From positions 209,506 to 273,505 of the forward strand of contig NW_008246115.1 in the NCBI RefSeq assembly GCF_000281045.1: a stretch of 64,000 bases of DNA, given 5' to 3'. The DNA comes from Saprolegnia diclina VS20 (lineage: Eukaryota; Oomycota; Saprolegniomycetes; Saprolegniales; Saprolegniaceae). Numbering within the stretch: the first letter of the stretch is position 1; the number at the start of each line of letters is the position of its first letter. The notes under the pieces are model-generated. The model saw only the letters and a program-made list of their open reading frames with translations, had not been told where the DNA came from and did no database searches. A program made the translations under genes and the position numbers. Positions 21,226 through 33,972 of this stretch are shown here, piece after piece.

Positions 21226-22886
21226 ATGAGCAGCACGAAGCGCCCAGCCGCGGCGCCGACGACGATCGCGACCTTGGACGGCGCGCTCGTGGCCATCACG
21301 ACATGCTTGCAGACGCCGGAAGAGGTCGTCGTCTTCCTCGACGCCGTCAACTCGCCCGCGCTCTGCAAGCCGCTGGCGTCGCTTCTTCAGCTCCTCCGCG
21401 ATCCGGACCGCGCGTTCACAGGCTCCATGTTCGACATTGTTGACGACGTACCATTGCTCTCGTATGCGTGGCCGTGTGCAAGCCTCGACTGCGTTCGTCC
21501 CGAAGCCGCCGGACTCGTCGTCGATGCCATGTCGGCCTTCCCGGCCATGCAGGTCCGTCAAGACGTGTACAAGTTGCAGTACTTGCCGCCGAACCAGCCT
21601 TCGTCGGAGCGCGACCTGGGCCCGTTCATGTGGCTCGCTGCGACATGGGGGCACAAGCTCCAGGCCATCAAGGTCTCGACCGTCCGCAACGCCAAGCACA
21701 TGGAGCCGCTGTGCGACGCGCTTCGGCGGTGCACGAGTCTCAATGCGTTCAGCGTGGCCGTGGACTCTATCTCGCCCAAGATGCTCTATCAACTCGGCTC
21801 GCACCGAAACGAATCCGACACCGACTCGGAGCTCATTGCCACAGAGCTCATTGCCGCCGTCACGACGCCAAACCACCGCGTCCGTCGCTTGACGATCGCG
21901 TCCAATCTCGTCGAGTGCGACTGGGTCAAAGTCCTTGGTCCTTGGCTTGCGTCGCCACACACTCAACACCACGGGTTCCAGCACAACAGCTCTCGCACCG
22001 ACGACGGCCTCCGTCGCCTTGTCGTTGCCGCCCGCTCCCTCTCGAGTCTCGACCTCGACATGGCGCAAGCCGGTCGCCTTCCGCCCATCGACGGCGATGG
22101 CCAAACACGGTTTGAGAACCTCTCGGCCCTGCGCGTCCAAGTGCGCGAAAGGGACGCTCCCTTTGTCCAGGAACTCTTCCAGCGCCTTGAGCCCCGCCGT
22201 CTGACGAGCCTCTACATCTCTTGCAAGAGCGACCTCAGCTACGTGCTGGACGCGCTCCCTCGCTTCACTGCGCTGCAAGAGCTCCACGCGGATTTCCATC
22301 ACGTTGATGCGCTGCCGGTCTCGGGCATGCCCGCCTTGCGATCGGCCACGTTGATCCAAGTGATCCTCTCCGACCAAGCCGTCGACAGCCTCATGCACCT
22401 CTTGGCGCACGCCCCGGCGCTCGAGAAGCTCGCTTGGTCCTTCTACAGGGAATATACGTACCTCCGCGCCGCCGTAGTACGCTCGCTTCACAACTGGATC
22501 AACAGCGGCGTGCGCGCCATCGCGCTCGACGTAAGCGCCTTGACTGCCAAAGAGCTTGGGAATGGCCTCTTCCACGCGGCGAGTCCGCTCAGCGCCTGTG
22601 TCACCGTGCACAACGACTTGCGCAAAGCGTTCGACATGCGTTCCTGCTTGAAGCGCTGGCGACGTGCGCTGGCGTCACGCTCCAGCTCTCTTCGGAAACG
22701 AACGGAGAGGCGCTCGAAGCCCTCCTCGCCGTGAGCTACGCGGCGAGCTTGCCCGTCGTGCGCAGCTTGCGGTGGAATGGCGACACCGGTTCGAGGGTCG
22801 ATGCGGCTGCCGCTCGCGACCTCGCCGTCCAAGTGCATCGTGACGCTTGGTGGGTCCGTATCCAGAGCCCACCGGCCTGTGCGTAG
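21226..22886 (+). pseudogene. LRR-family gene copy 3 with a frameshift
   Basis: From the ATG at 21226 the first frame is open to 22734 and carries the family head (VVVFLDAVNSPALCKPLASL) and repeats such as ALQELHADFHHVDALPVSG and APALEKLAWSF. Near 22640-22650 the family similarity moves to the next frame, where EALATCAGVTLQL lines up with ALATCTNVSIKL of copy 1 and runs on to a stop at 22884-22886. In the first frame the tail after DLRKAFDMR is arginine/serine junk. A one-base indel at this point, real or from sequencing, explains both. It is more diverged than copies 1 and 2 and is located 12 kb away. Confidence 0.6.
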
Positions 22887-22953
22887 GCTGGATTCCATGT
22901 AGATTGGTCAACTTGTTTGTATTTCTGCCCGACTCGCCGGTCAACCACGTACA

Positions 22954-25900
22954 TTAGGACGCATACAAGCTGCGCAACGTCAAGAGCACTTGGGCAAGCG
23001 GCGCGTCGCGGTGGCAGATCGCTTCCTTGTACATTTGCTTGAAGACGCTGCTCCTCTGCTTGACGCTCTTGGTCGCACATGGCGCGCGTACGAGGCGGAG
23101 GAGGTAGGTCTGGACGCCTTCGAGGATGCTCGGCGCAACCGTCGCCAACGTCGTCCGGTCGTCGAGCGACAAGCGGTGGCTTTTCGAGTACGCTTCGTAC
23201 GTGTTGAGGAGCACGAGCAGCGCGTGTTCAATGTCCTCGGCCTACAAGCACTCAACGACGATGGGCGATGAGCGAGATAATACCTTGTCCGAGGCTGCGT
23301 ACAGCGCCGCGAGTTCTTGGTGGATGATGACAAACGTCTTGCCGACGTCGACAACGCCAAAGTACAAGAGCGCTTTTTCATAGTGGCGTCGCGCCAGCTC
23401 CATCTTGGTGCGCGTTGTCGCCTCGAGCTTCCCGACCAGCTGCCGACTGTAGAAGGACGCCATTTGATAGTGCGTCGAGGCCACTTGGCGCGCGTCGTTG
23501 ATCTCGAGGTACAAATGCAGCGCCTTGTTAAACTTGGCGGCGATTTTGGTCTCGGCGTCGCTGTGCACGGGCGCGTTCAAGCTCAAGCGCACGGCCCACA
23601 CGAGGTACGTGAGCGCGAGTTCGCCCGTGACTTTGGCGTGGACTTCACTCGCTCGAGACGACTTTAAGAGCGCGTGGGCTTTGGTGCAGAGACCGACCGC
23701 CTTGGCGTAGTGCTCCTCCTGGCGGCCATCCGCGTCGGCCAATATCTTGTGCAAGTTGGCCAAGTTGGCACAGAGCAGCGCCGCATTCGCTCCGTCTACG
23801 CTCGTCGGCATAGCGTCGACACGTTGGAGATCCAGTCGTACCTTCGATCGCTTCAAAGAGGAGACTGCCGCCTTCAAACCACAAGTACGCTTGCTGCAAG
23901 TCCTTCTGCGCCAAGAACGACTTGGCCGTCTCGTTGGCGGCGTTCCCGAGCTTCTTCATGAGCACGCTACACACATAGCGCTAAGCCATGGACGGACGCA
24001 GCACGTACAAGTAGTGTTCGGCGTTGACGGGCGGCGAGAGCGCACGCAGGTAGGCCAAGAACGAGACGTTTGTCGTCGCGTCCAGGAGAGATCGATGGGC
24101 TGCCACGAGGTCGCCAAAGGCCGCCGGTGCAAACGCCTGCTGGAGACTGGTCATGGTCGACGGCCGAACCGCCGACGTGAGTAGCTGGTAGGTGAGCGCG
24201 ACAGCGGGCGCGAGGTCGCCAAGGCGCTGGCTGCTCGCGAGGTCGCCAAGCGCCTCGAGTACATTGGCGCGGACCTCGGTCTCGCTGTAGAGCGGCTTGA
24301 GGAACGTCTTCGACTTGGCGTGGCCGACGCCGCCAAAATCGAGGTCGTCCAGGAACGAGTGGAAGAACGCAATCGAGTCGACGGGCGCGAGCGGCGTCGG
24401 GGGCGGGAGTGCATCGAAGCGAAGGAACCCGCAGGCGTCGTGGAGGCTCCGGAGGGCATCAGCGATCGCGTGGTTCTCCATGTACACGGCAGCGAGGTGC
24501 AATGCGGTTGATGCATGCTTGAGCTGAAGTCGACTCACTTCTTCTTCCATAAAGAGACCCACGGCGTCATCTTCGTCGTCGTCGTCATCCTCCTCTCTGC
24601 CGCTCTCATGTCCTCCGCCCCGAAGCGTCGGCGATGAGAGAACGGTCTCGGAGAGCGGAAGGCCGCCTGTGGACGCGGTGGCGTGGTGCTTGGCGTCCTT
24701 CTCGGCAAAGTAGTCGGCGACGCAGCCCTCGAGCACGCGGATGCTCGTCTGCAAATGCAGCTTGGCACTGCGGAGGTGCGCAGCCTTTTCACTTTCGCTG
24801 CTGCTCTCGTCGAGTTCGCGGAGGTACGTGTCGGCCATTTGCTCGGCGACCGACGCCGAGATCGAGTCTTGCGCGCGGGACCCGCCATGGTCGCGACGCA
24901 GCTCTTTCAGGAGCTCAAGACACGTACCCAAGAGCTCGCGCTGCCGGTGCCGGAGCCGCGTCTGAAGGGCCGGCGCTTCAAACGCCGAGGAAATGAGCCG
25001 CGCCGCGCGCGACGCAAAGCGGTAGCAGAGCATCGCCATCATGTACTTCCACTTCCTTTGCTGGCCGCGCGCAAGCATCCGCACGTCGTAGAGGCGGAGC
25101 GAGAAGTCGCCTTCTGCTCGGTACAGCCAGTACGTCCCGTTGGCTTCCGAGCAGTTGTTCTACAGCCACACGAGTCAACGTCATGGGGATGGTCAAGGTG
25201 TATCTACTTGGAGGAACTTGAAGAGCATCGTCGCGTTGAGGTTGACGTCGTGGACATCAAAGAGCGGCGTCGACGAGCCGTTGAGGTACGGGATGTCGCG
25301 CGTCTCGACGAGCTGGTACCCGCGCACGTGGCCTTTTGAATGCATGCAAATCGCCAGTTCGGGAATGTTGGCAATCTAGTGGCATGTCGCATCGTGGACA
25401 AGTTGTCTGAAGTTGACGTACGACGTTGTCGAGGTAGTAGTCGAGGACTGTGCAGAGCGAGAGGTCCTGGTCGGCGTCATGGAGCTTGAGCGACACGGAC
25501 GGGTGCTCCTTGTTGCTGAAGAGCTGCACGTCGCTGCCGAGTAACTAGTATCCGAGAAAATGATAAATACAAAACGAATACAATATTGTCCTTCATCGAT
25601 AAGGACGAGACGGACCATTTGCATGTCGTGAAACTTCCACTTCAAAATGCGCTGGAACGCAGGGACGACGTTGGGCAGCGGCGAGGACGACGACGCATAT
25701 GACGACGTGGTGTCATCCTCTTCGGTCGCATCGTCATCCCATGGCGGTCGATGCAAGGGCGACAGGCTCGGGTGCTGCTGCTGCTGCGCCTGCTTCTTGC
25801 GCTTCGCCCGTCGCTTCTTCTCCTTGGCCGAGAGCTTGGCCTTGGACGGCTTGGCCTTGGGCTCGAGAGAGACAGCGGGCGCGAACTCATCGTCGTCGGC

Positions 25901-26572
25901 TTCAGGCGGCGGCAGCGCCAGCGTGCTCTGGTAGATAAAGTTCTCAAAAAGCGCCGGGTCCTGCTCGAGGAGCGGCGTGCTATGCCCGATGCGGAGCACT
26001 TCGTTGCACTCGTCAAAGCCCTTTGGAAGGTCCGTCTCGTCGACATCGCCGTCGACGACGAGCGTGTTGCCCACGCGGTGGATCGCAAGCGAGACGCGGC
26101 TGCGCGAGTACGGCAGCTTGAAGAGCGTCTTGATGCTCTCGGCGGGCCCGAGGAAATGCACGTCGGGCATGTCCTTGGGCGACGTCCTGCCCGAGGAGGG
26201 TAGGTCGTCTGACGCGGTCGACGGCGCCGAGGCGCCCGGCATCGAACGGTACGGCGTCGTCTCGGGTAGGCCGTACTCGTAGCCGCAGCCGGCGAGCTCG
26301 ACGCGCCCGTGATGGAGGCGCAGTGACATCTGTGGCTGGCGAGGCGTGCGCAGCGGCACCTGTAGCTGCTGGAGGTACGCTTGGTGCACGCGGCGCTCCT
26401 TGGCGGTTGGCGACAAGTTCAAGTCCGTGTTTTTCTCGAGCTGCTTGAAGCGGACGGCCGGTGACGGCACAAGGACGAGCCCTGTCTCCGCTGTCGAGGC
26501 CATAACCGCATCGCTTCCTTCGATCAGCTGCGCGTCCGAGGTGAACTCGACCACGCCCGCATCGTCGTCCAT
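22954..26572 (-). CDS. EDRF1: EDRF1 homologue (erythroid differentiation-related factor 1 family)
   Basis: Exons 25616-26572, 25422-25544, 25208-25375, 24009-25159, 23842-23966, 23284-23795 and 22954-23241 give about 1107 residues; the animal protein is about 1240. Shared landmarks in order: VRFKQLEKNTDLNL, ESIKTLFKLPYSRSRVSLAI with HRVGNTLVVD, LLGSDVQLFSNKEHPSVSL, LDYYLDNV, IPELAICMHSKGHVRGYQLV, and NGTYWLYRAEGDFSLRLYDV. The C-terminal half is helical repeat (TPR-like) sequence such as NLANLHKILADADG. All six introns end in TAG and keep the frame. The molecular role of EDRF1 is poorly known, so none is claimed here. An ATG at 26752 shares the frame and could extend the N-terminus. Confidence 0.88.
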
Positions 26573-26953
26573 CTGCTGCTGCTGCTCTGTCGCTCCGACC
26601 GACACGTTGTGTGCGCCAAAGGCCTCATCTGAAGCCCTAAAAACACGCAACTTGTACTTGATATTGCTATCGCATGTCAAGCGTCGCGCTATCGCACCCA
26701 AAGATCGCAGTGGGCACTTGCTGCTGGGCAGCTTTCGCCGACACTTCGACAAGGCGCTTCAAGGCGAGCAACAGCGCGCTGCAACCATGGAGGTATTCGA
26801 GCCCAGTGACGTGCACAACGAAGTGCGAAGCCAATGGAAGGCGTTGAAGACGGTGTTTTTAGCCTTGATAGAATACAACCTGCTGCGGCCGATTCGGATA
26901 AGATCGCCACGGGCGCCCCGTATCCGGACAGCCGGATCCACAAAGATACCGAA
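26573..26953. promoter_or_regulatory. Divergent promoter region, EDRF1 / PDZ gene
   Basis: The 381-bp spacer holds TATCCGG at 26921-26927, 27 bp before the preferred ATG of the PDZ gene. Confidence 0.4.
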
Positions 26954-27718
26954 ATGGGAGCCGAGGAGCTTATCGCCAAGGCCGCGCCCGACACGGCCAT
27001 GACGGACGTGAGCATGACCGTCGCGTCACCGAGCTCGATGAAGGAGAGGGTGGCTATCGAGGGCCAGGACGATGCTCAAGGCGGCAAACCTCTGGAGGGC
27101 GGCCATGGCGATGCCCCCGCGTGTCGACCTCTGGAGTACGATGCATGCATGATGGTCGAGCCAGCGACCAATGACGATACGTACGACGTGTGCTTGGTCA
27201 AGGACCAATATGGGCTGGGCATCTATTTTACTCGAAGCGACGAGATGGCGGTCGTGGACCAGCACGTGCCCTTTTACAAGCTACCGTCCGGTCTCCCGGG
27301 CCCAGGCGAAGCCAGCGGGCGCATCAAGCCCGGCGATATCCTCGAGTTCATCGATGGACTCGATGTCCGGGCGCAGCCGTTCGAAGCAACCCTCGAAGCG
27401 CTCCGCAACCTCGCGCTCGGGTCGGTGACGCTGGGCTTTCGGTCACCTGCCTACTTGCCGCTGGTCGAGACACCCCTTCTCGAGGCATCCGAGGTCCTCG
27501 CCGCCGTCACGCTCGAAGAGCGCAATCAATGGCTCGAGAATGAGCTCGCACGAGAGCGCAAGTGCCGCGCGCTCGCAGACAAGAAGGTGCTTCTCTACCG
27601 CGAAGAGGTGCTGCGTCTGAGCCAAGTCAACCTTGAGCTACGCACGGCGATGGCCAAGGACGAGGCGAAGAAGCGCGCGGCCGACGGCTTTCTCGCGTGC
27701 ACGCACCTCATGCTCTGA
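26954..27718 (+). CDS. PDZ-domain protein with a C-terminal coiled coil
   Basis: From the ATG at 26954 a single exon of about 254 residues; the frame is open further upstream (ATG at 26834), but that part contains the CCGGAT promoter-like word. A PDZ fold spans about residues 77-165: YDVCLVKDQYGLGIYF, VPFYKLPSGLPGPGEA, the carboxylate-loop and strand region GRIKPGDILEFIDGLDV, then helix and FEATLEALRNLALGSVTLGF. A coiled coil follows (ERNQWLENELARERKCRAL, LLYREEVLRLSQVNLEL). It is probably a small adaptor. The partner is unknown. Confidence 0.75.
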   Translation: MGAEELIAKAAPDTAMTDVSMTVASPSSMKERVAIEGQDDAQGGKPLEGGHGDAPACRPLEYDACMMVEPATNDDTYDVCLVKDQYGLGIYFTRSDEMAVVDQHVPFYKLPSGLPGPGEASGRIKPGDILEFIDGLDVRAQPFEATLEALRNLALGSVTLGFRSPAYLPLVETPLLEASEVLAAVTLEERNQWLENELARERKCRALADKKVLLYREEVLRLSQVNLELRTAMAKDEAKKRAADGFLACTHLML

Positions 27719-28377
27719 TCGTCGTCGTCCCTCTCGCTGCATGCAAGGTGCTCTCGGCTGAAATTATTTAAACTGCGTAATCCATAGCCCCTTCCGTCGT
27801 AGTCTACCGGTGCACCATCGTCAAACCAGATAGGTTTACTAGTAGCGTCGTGGGCTCTGGTCGCAGGCGTGCGTGCTGGATCGGTCGCCCTTCACACAGT
27901 GCGATCTTGTGGTCATCGCGACGCCAGGAACGACGCGTCGCGGGCACAGCCTCGCCCATCGCCACCGTCGCCGGCCCACCAAGGCCACCGCAAGCCCACG
28001 CTAGCCCATGCACGTACGCCACGCGCCTCTGCCACCTCGCGCCGAGCCGCGATCCCATGACGCGTCGGCGCTTGCGACGACCGTGGCACTCACCGCTTAC
28101 GAAACAGCTCGAGCGGCTTACGAAACACAAGGCCACCTTGAACTTTGATCGGGTCTGGGTGGTATTTTTAATCCTACTTTGTATAAAAAACGGTTGCAAT
28201 ACAACGCAATCGTACCACCGTACCATACAAATGCTGTGTTTACATAGAAAATTTAGAATAAAAATACAAGCTGTTTTTATGCACCAATATGTATAAAACG
28301 ACAGTTGGGCTCGCTGTCGGAAGATCTGCGGCCAAAGACGCAGCTTGCATTATTTCCCGAGGAAGAGCAGCAGCAAG
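27719..28377. other. Intergenic region
   Basis: The right half (about 28140-28310) is strongly AT-rich against the GC-rich genes. No gene seen. Confidence 0.4.
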
Positions 28378-30380
28378 ATGAAGGTCCTCCGCCCGACGAC
28401 GCCCGCGCTCGCCCGCGCCTTTAGCTCCGGCTACGTGCAGAAGACCGTGATCCCGACGTACCACTTCCAGAAGTCGCTCATGCGCCTGCCCGTGCCCAAG
28501 CTTGAGGACACGCTCAACCGGTACCTTCTCGCGGTGCAGCCAGTCGTGTCGCCCGATGAGTTCAAGGCGACGCAGCGCGAGGTCGAGGCCTTCCGCACGG
28601 GCCTCGGGCCGCAGCTCCACGACGCCTTAGTGGCCCGCGACAAGGCGTCGCCGGAAACGAGCTACATCAACAAGTGGTGGTTCGAAATGTACGTGCGTGA
28701 CCGCCAGCCCGTTGCGATCAACGTCAACCCGCAGGTACGGACGCCTCTGCCTATTGCTATTGTCTCAATTCGCAAATCGCATCTAGATCAAGATCAAGGA
28801 CGACCCGAACCCGGCCAAGAACGCGCAAAACCAGCGCGCGGCGTCGCTCATTGCGTCGTCGGTTCGCTTCTTCCGCACACTGCGCGACAAGCAGCTCGAG
28901 CCCGATGTCTTCCACACCAAGCCGCAGCACTCGAAGACGGCGCTCTTTAACAACGTCATGAAGATGCTGCCCGAGGCCATCTCGTTCTACGGCGCCGCCG
29001 CCGTCGGCGCGTACCCGCTCGACATGAGCCAGTACAAGAACCTCTTCCAGTCGACGCGTGTCCCTGGCATTGGCGAGGACTCGCTCCAGGTCTTCCCCGA
29101 CTCGAAGCACATTGTCGTCCAGCGCGGCAGCGACTTCTTCAAGTTTGACGTGCTCAAGGCCGATGGCACTGGGGTCGCGGACGCTGAGATTCTCGCGCAG
29201 ATCGACGCCATCTTGGCGACGCCGGCCAACTTGACGGCGAATGGTCTGGGCCTTATGACGACGCTTGGCCGTGATGAGTGGGCGTCGGCCCGCGCCCACC
29301 TGATCGCATCGGGCTCGAACAACGCCGCGAGCCTCCGCGACATCGACAGCGCGCTCTTCATGGTACACTGCCATCCTCGTTTCGCCGCTACTCGTCTGAC
29401 GAACGTGCTAGGTGACGCTCGAGCACGCGTCGCCCGAGTCGGACCGCGATATCTCCCGCACGTTCCTCACGGGCAACGGCAGCAACCACTGGTTTGACAA
29501 GAGCTTCCAGCTCTTGGTCGCGGCCAACGGCAAGGCGTCGGTCAACTTTGAGCACTCGTGGGGCGACGGCGTTGCCGTCCTCCGGTACCTCAACGAAATG
29601 TATACGGACAGCATCAAGCATAGCCCGCTGCCGGGCGGCGAGCGGTCGGCGACGGCCGCGCCGCTGTCGTTTACGTTCTCGGACGACACGAAAGCGACGT
29701 TGGCCAAGGCGCGGTCGACGTACGACGCGTGGACGAAGCGGCTGCTCATCGAGACGGTGGAGACGCCCGTGACCAAGGCGATTGGGGCGACCCATGGCAT
29801 TGGTACGGACGGCGTCATGCAGATGGCGATCCAGCTCGCCCACTTCCGGCTCCATGGCCACTTTGTCTCGACGTACGAGAGCGCGAGCACGGCGGCCTTC
29901 AAGCACGGCCGCACCGAGACGATCCGGTCGTGCACGAACGAGGCGGTGGCCTTTTGCACGGCGATGGAGAACGCGTCGTCGTCGGTCGGGGACCAAGCGG
30001 CGGCGCTCCGCTCGGCTGTCAAGAAGCACAGCGAGCTCACGAAGAACGGTGTGATGGGCCAAGGCTGCGACCGCCACCTCTTTGGCCTGCGCAAGATGGC
30101 CGAGATCGAGGGCCTCGACCTCCCGGGCTTGTACACGCTGCCCTCGTACAAGACGATGAGCCACATCATCCTCTCGACGAGCACGCTCTCGAGCCCCAAC
30201 TTGGACGGCGGCAGCTTTGGCCCTGTCAACGAGGACTGCTACGGCATTGGCTACGGCATCGAGTCGATTGGCTCCATGTTCCAGCTCGCGAGTTACCGCA
30301 ACGACCTTGGTGACATGCGCGACCTGCTCTCCAAGAGCGTCCAGGACATTGAGGCCGTCCTCGTGGCCACCAAGAAGTAA
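28378..30380 (+). CDS. CPT2: Carnitine O-palmitoyltransferase 2, mitochondrial
   Basis: Transfers long-chain acyl groups from carnitine back to CoA at the inner mitochondrial membrane, feeding beta-oxidation. Exons 28378-28734, 28787-29362 and 29412-30380 (introns of 52 and 49 bp) give 633 residues. The N-terminus (MKVLRPTTPALARAFSSG) fits a cleavable mitochondrial leader. Then come YHFQKSLMRLPVPKLEDTL, INKWWFEMYV, the catalytic FEHSWGDGVAVLRYLNE (His359), TYESASTAAFKHGRTETIR, GVMGQGCDRHLFGLR and LSTSTLSSP. The pattern matches CPT2 better than carnitine acetyltransferase. An in-frame ATG at 28345 would add eleven residues. Confidence 0.93.
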
Positions 30381-31973
30381 GAATCGCGTATTCGAATGTT
30401 AGAAACCACTGCCGTTTGTCAAATAATATGATGAAAAGTTTGTCTTTTGGAGATTTATGTACGTACTAGCTCTTCCCGGCTTGCCACGATTGATGTGGAG
30501 CGTTTCAAGTTTGGCCAATCAGAGTCGAGTGGCATCCGGCGGTCATGACGTGGCAGCCGCAAATGGCTCCTTTGATCACACGCTGCTGTACAAATGTAGG
30601 ACGACAACCAAGTGGCATTCAGGACCACATCGACTACGGGTGGCGCGCCCACCGTATGAGAAGAACTGCTTGGCAGAGCAGCTCGCGACAAGGTGTAGCT
30701 GTATCGTCTCCAGGTACCGACCTGGTATCGCTGCGCTGCGATAGATATGGGAGCTGCCTGTCGTCGACGTCACGCAACTACGTGGTGGGATTGCAAGAGG
30801 GCGGTACATACCAATGCTTGCGCATGTTAGTACCGTAGTTCGAACGCATCCAGGTGCTAGAATAGCTGTCGTGCGAGCCAAAAGAAGCCAGTAGAGGTCC
30901 TGCTTCCATGCTGCAAGTTGGCCTGCGACGTCCTTGGATGTGGGCGGCGGTAGAGTTGTCGTTGCTGCTACAGGAACGTGACGAACGCTACGCAGTTGGC
31001 GCCTTCCATTGCTTACCAGTGTACGTCGCGGACGGTCAGCAAAGAACCGCGCGCCGCTCGTTTCCTTGCACCGACGCCACGTCACGGCACTTGCAGGATC
31101 TCCGCATTCGGACCGAGGAGATGTGGGAGCATATCGTCATCAAGATCTTCGAACGATGCGTCAACCAAAACAGCTCCGAGTTAATCTGCCTCCATGGGCG
31201 CGCGATGAGGACCTTCCCTGCTGCCCCTGCGTCATACCGGTATCGCTACCAAGTGGTCGATTGATCACACTCACTCGATCTGGTTCGTCGAGCCGGACGC
31301 AGCGGTCGTTGCCCAGGTTGCTTGAAGTTGCTTGGCTGGGTAAAGTAGCTTTGCATACCCAGAAGAGCAGCGGCAAGGTGGGGGTACCCCTCCCCGGGTA
31401 CGATCGCAACGCGACGACGCGAAGGATCCATCAAGGGCGCCTTGGATGATCCATCAAGCGCCGAACGTGCAGCCGCCTACGCAGCCGCCGCGTGGCGCTA
31501 TGCCCAATCGGCATGAGCTCGAGATACCGGCAGGCTTCCACGCTTGCCATCCCACGTCCGTGCGGCTGGTTAGCTACTTGCATCTGGCGTCTTCGCCACG
31601 CGCAGCGCACCAATGGCTGTCGACAGTCGCAGTACGTCATCAGATGCGCTTGCAGCGACGGTGAAGCTGCTGCTTGGCGCTCCCGCTCGAGCGCGTCCGT
31701 CGGGAGCTTGAGATGGGCACAGAATTCGGCATGGCCATAGGCCCGGGTGGGGGCCACGCGATACGCGTCTTGGGGGCGGGGGCCCTAGGAGATGGGACCC
31801 GGCGCGTTTCATTGGTCCGTAATTTCATCACGTGATGGGATTGGCTGAAAAACCGTGCAACCCGGGTCTCGGCCAGATGACGCTCGGGGTTCGGTTCGAC
31901 ACATCGCCTCCCAAGTCCCGCACCTCGTCCGAGGACCTCATCACCGCCCGCCCGCTCTCGCCGCCTGGGTCTC
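30381..31973. other. Intergenic region, 1.6 kb
   Basis: Only short, unrelated frames on both strands; none shows a family signature or a coherent splice pattern. CCAAT-type boxes at about 30518 and 31841. Contents unexplained. Confidence 0.35.
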
Positions 31974-33865
31974 ATGAATCCCGTCACGTCTCTGACCGCA
32001 TCGGCCTCGGCCGCGGTCCTGCTCGGGAAGCTTGGGAACCTCAAGCGGCCACAGACACCCGTCGTCGACAAGACGAATCCGTTCATCGGGTACTTCCACA
32101 AGGGCTCGACGCCACCGCCGCCGCACCGGCTGCACCACGCGCCGCGCCCAAAGCATGCGCCCAACAAGCAGTACCACGCCCACCAGCGCTTCGCCGAGTA
32201 TCTGAGCACGTCGTCGTCGCGCCACTACGAGCCGAAGCGTTCAGCCAAGCCCCACCAAGCGACAAACACCGCCCATAGCAAGTTGCTCGAGCACTCGACC
32301 ACGTCGTCAACGGCAAGCACGGCGCCATCGTCGGCGTCGGCGTCGCCCATGCTCGACGCGCCCTTCTCCCGCCGCAACAGCAGCGTCGACCTTGCCCGCG
32401 CCGACGACCGGCCCGTCGCGCCGGCGCCGTTGACAACGCTCCCGTACTTTGCCGCGCGCTTCAACCAAGACTTCAAGTCGCTGCGCGTCTTGGGCCAGGG
32501 TGGTCAAGGGTGCGTGACCGAGGTCGAGAGCAAGCTCGACCACAAGCGGTATGCGATCAAGAAGGTGCGCGTGCAGGCGACCACCGATAGCCGCGAGAAG
32601 AACCGCCACCTGACGCAGGTAGAGACGCTCCATGACCTACCGTGCCCGCATGCGTCCAATGTAGAGTCTCCGTGAGGTGCACTTGATGGCCAACCTGCCG
32701 CGCCACCCCAACATTGTGCGCTACTACACGTCGTGGCTCGAAGACGAAGCCGAGAACGTGGTCGCGCCAAGCCCAAGCGTCGACGACGACGACGAAGCGT
32801 CCATGGCGTCGGAGGAGTTTCTCTCGTACGACGCAGGTAGTTCGTGCGGCTTTGAGTTCGAGTCGGCCGAGGACTTGATGGCCGACCCGGCCGCGAGCGT
32901 CGAAGCGCCGACCAAGGCGCGGACGTCGTCGACGTCGTTGCCCGCTATCAACCTCTTCATCCAAGTACATGTTTCGTCTCTGTCAGAGTATACGGAAGGC
33001 CTCATATTGTACGACGCTAGATGGAGCTCTGCAAGCAAACCGAGTCCATCTCGAACCTGGCGTCGTGGCTGCGCTCGACCAGCGACGACCGCGTCACGAC
33101 GCGCGCGGGGCATGCGATGGCGATGCAGCTCTTCACCGACGTCGTCCGCGGCATCAAGCACATCCACGCCTTTGGCGTCATCCACCGCGACATCAAGCCC
33201 GACAACATTTTCCTCCAGAACGGCGTCGCCAAGATCGGCGACTTTGGCCTGTCCAAGCACATGCACGAAGCGACGTCTGTCGACGATGGCTTCTCACCGT
33301 CGCCAACGCTCGTCGAGAGTCCGACCAAGTCGACCAACAGTCACACGACGGCGCTCGGTACGTTCTTGTACGCGTCGCCCGAGCAAGTCGGCCGCGGCCA
33401 AGCGCCCCAATCGACGTTTTATTCGGAAAAGGTGCAACTCGATACGTTGAAACATTGAAAGTAACGCGCATCTAGTCGGACATTTTTGCGCTCGGCGTCA
33501 TGCTTCTCGAACTCTGCTCGTCGTTTTCGACCATCATGGAGCGCGTCCAAGTCCTCACGGCGGTGCGCCACGGGGTTGTGCCCGCAGCAGCGCAAATGGC
33601 CTTCCCCCTCGAGATGGGCTTGGTGGCCAAGATGACGGCCTTGGACCCGCGTGACCGGTACGTCGCCTCATCGTGACGCTGGCCTCATCACGGTCATGAT
33701 CGTGTAGCCCCTCGGCCGACGACATCTTTTCTGCTCTCTCGCCGACGTGGGGCGGCGTCTTCCAGGCGCTCCAGGACAAGGTGCATACACTGTTTGTATT
33801 CTGTTTGCTCTGCTCACATCGTCTTCTGGTAGCCGTGGATGCAACTCGACTCGCTCGCCGCCTAA
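31974..33865 (+). CDS. eIF2-alpha-type protein kinase
   Basis: Exons 31974-32618, 32665-32964, 33021-33431, 33476-33657, 33708-33780 and 33833-33865 give 547 residues. After a 160-residue Ser/Pro/His-rich head comes a kinase domain: FKSLRVLGQGGQGCVTEVES, AIKKVRV, LMANLPRHPNIVRYYTSWLE, then an acidic/Ser insert of about 80 residues between kinase lobes, MELCKQTESISNLASWL, VIHRDIKPDNIFLQ, KIGDFGLSKH, ALGTFLYASPEQ and DIFALGVMLLELC. The YYTSWLE signature, the inter-lobe insert and the TFLYASPEQ activation-segment end are typical of GCN2/PERK/HRI kinases, which slow translation under stress. No sensor domain such as HisRS-like or RWD is seen, so the stimulus is unknown. Confidence 0.8.
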
Positions 33866-33972
33866 GGTCGACCAGCTGCGTAATCACTCCAACATAATGG
33901 TTGCTGCAGCAAACACACAAAAGATGCAAAACAAGATTAGACGGAGGATCGATGTGGGGACCGATAGGCGCT

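Noticed and set aside
20701-22611. 636-codon minus-strand frame opposite LRR copy 3
   Set aside because: It is the mirror of a GC-rich coding gene; composition is Arg/Glu/Val-rich shadow sequence with no domain, while the plus strand has clear family similarity.
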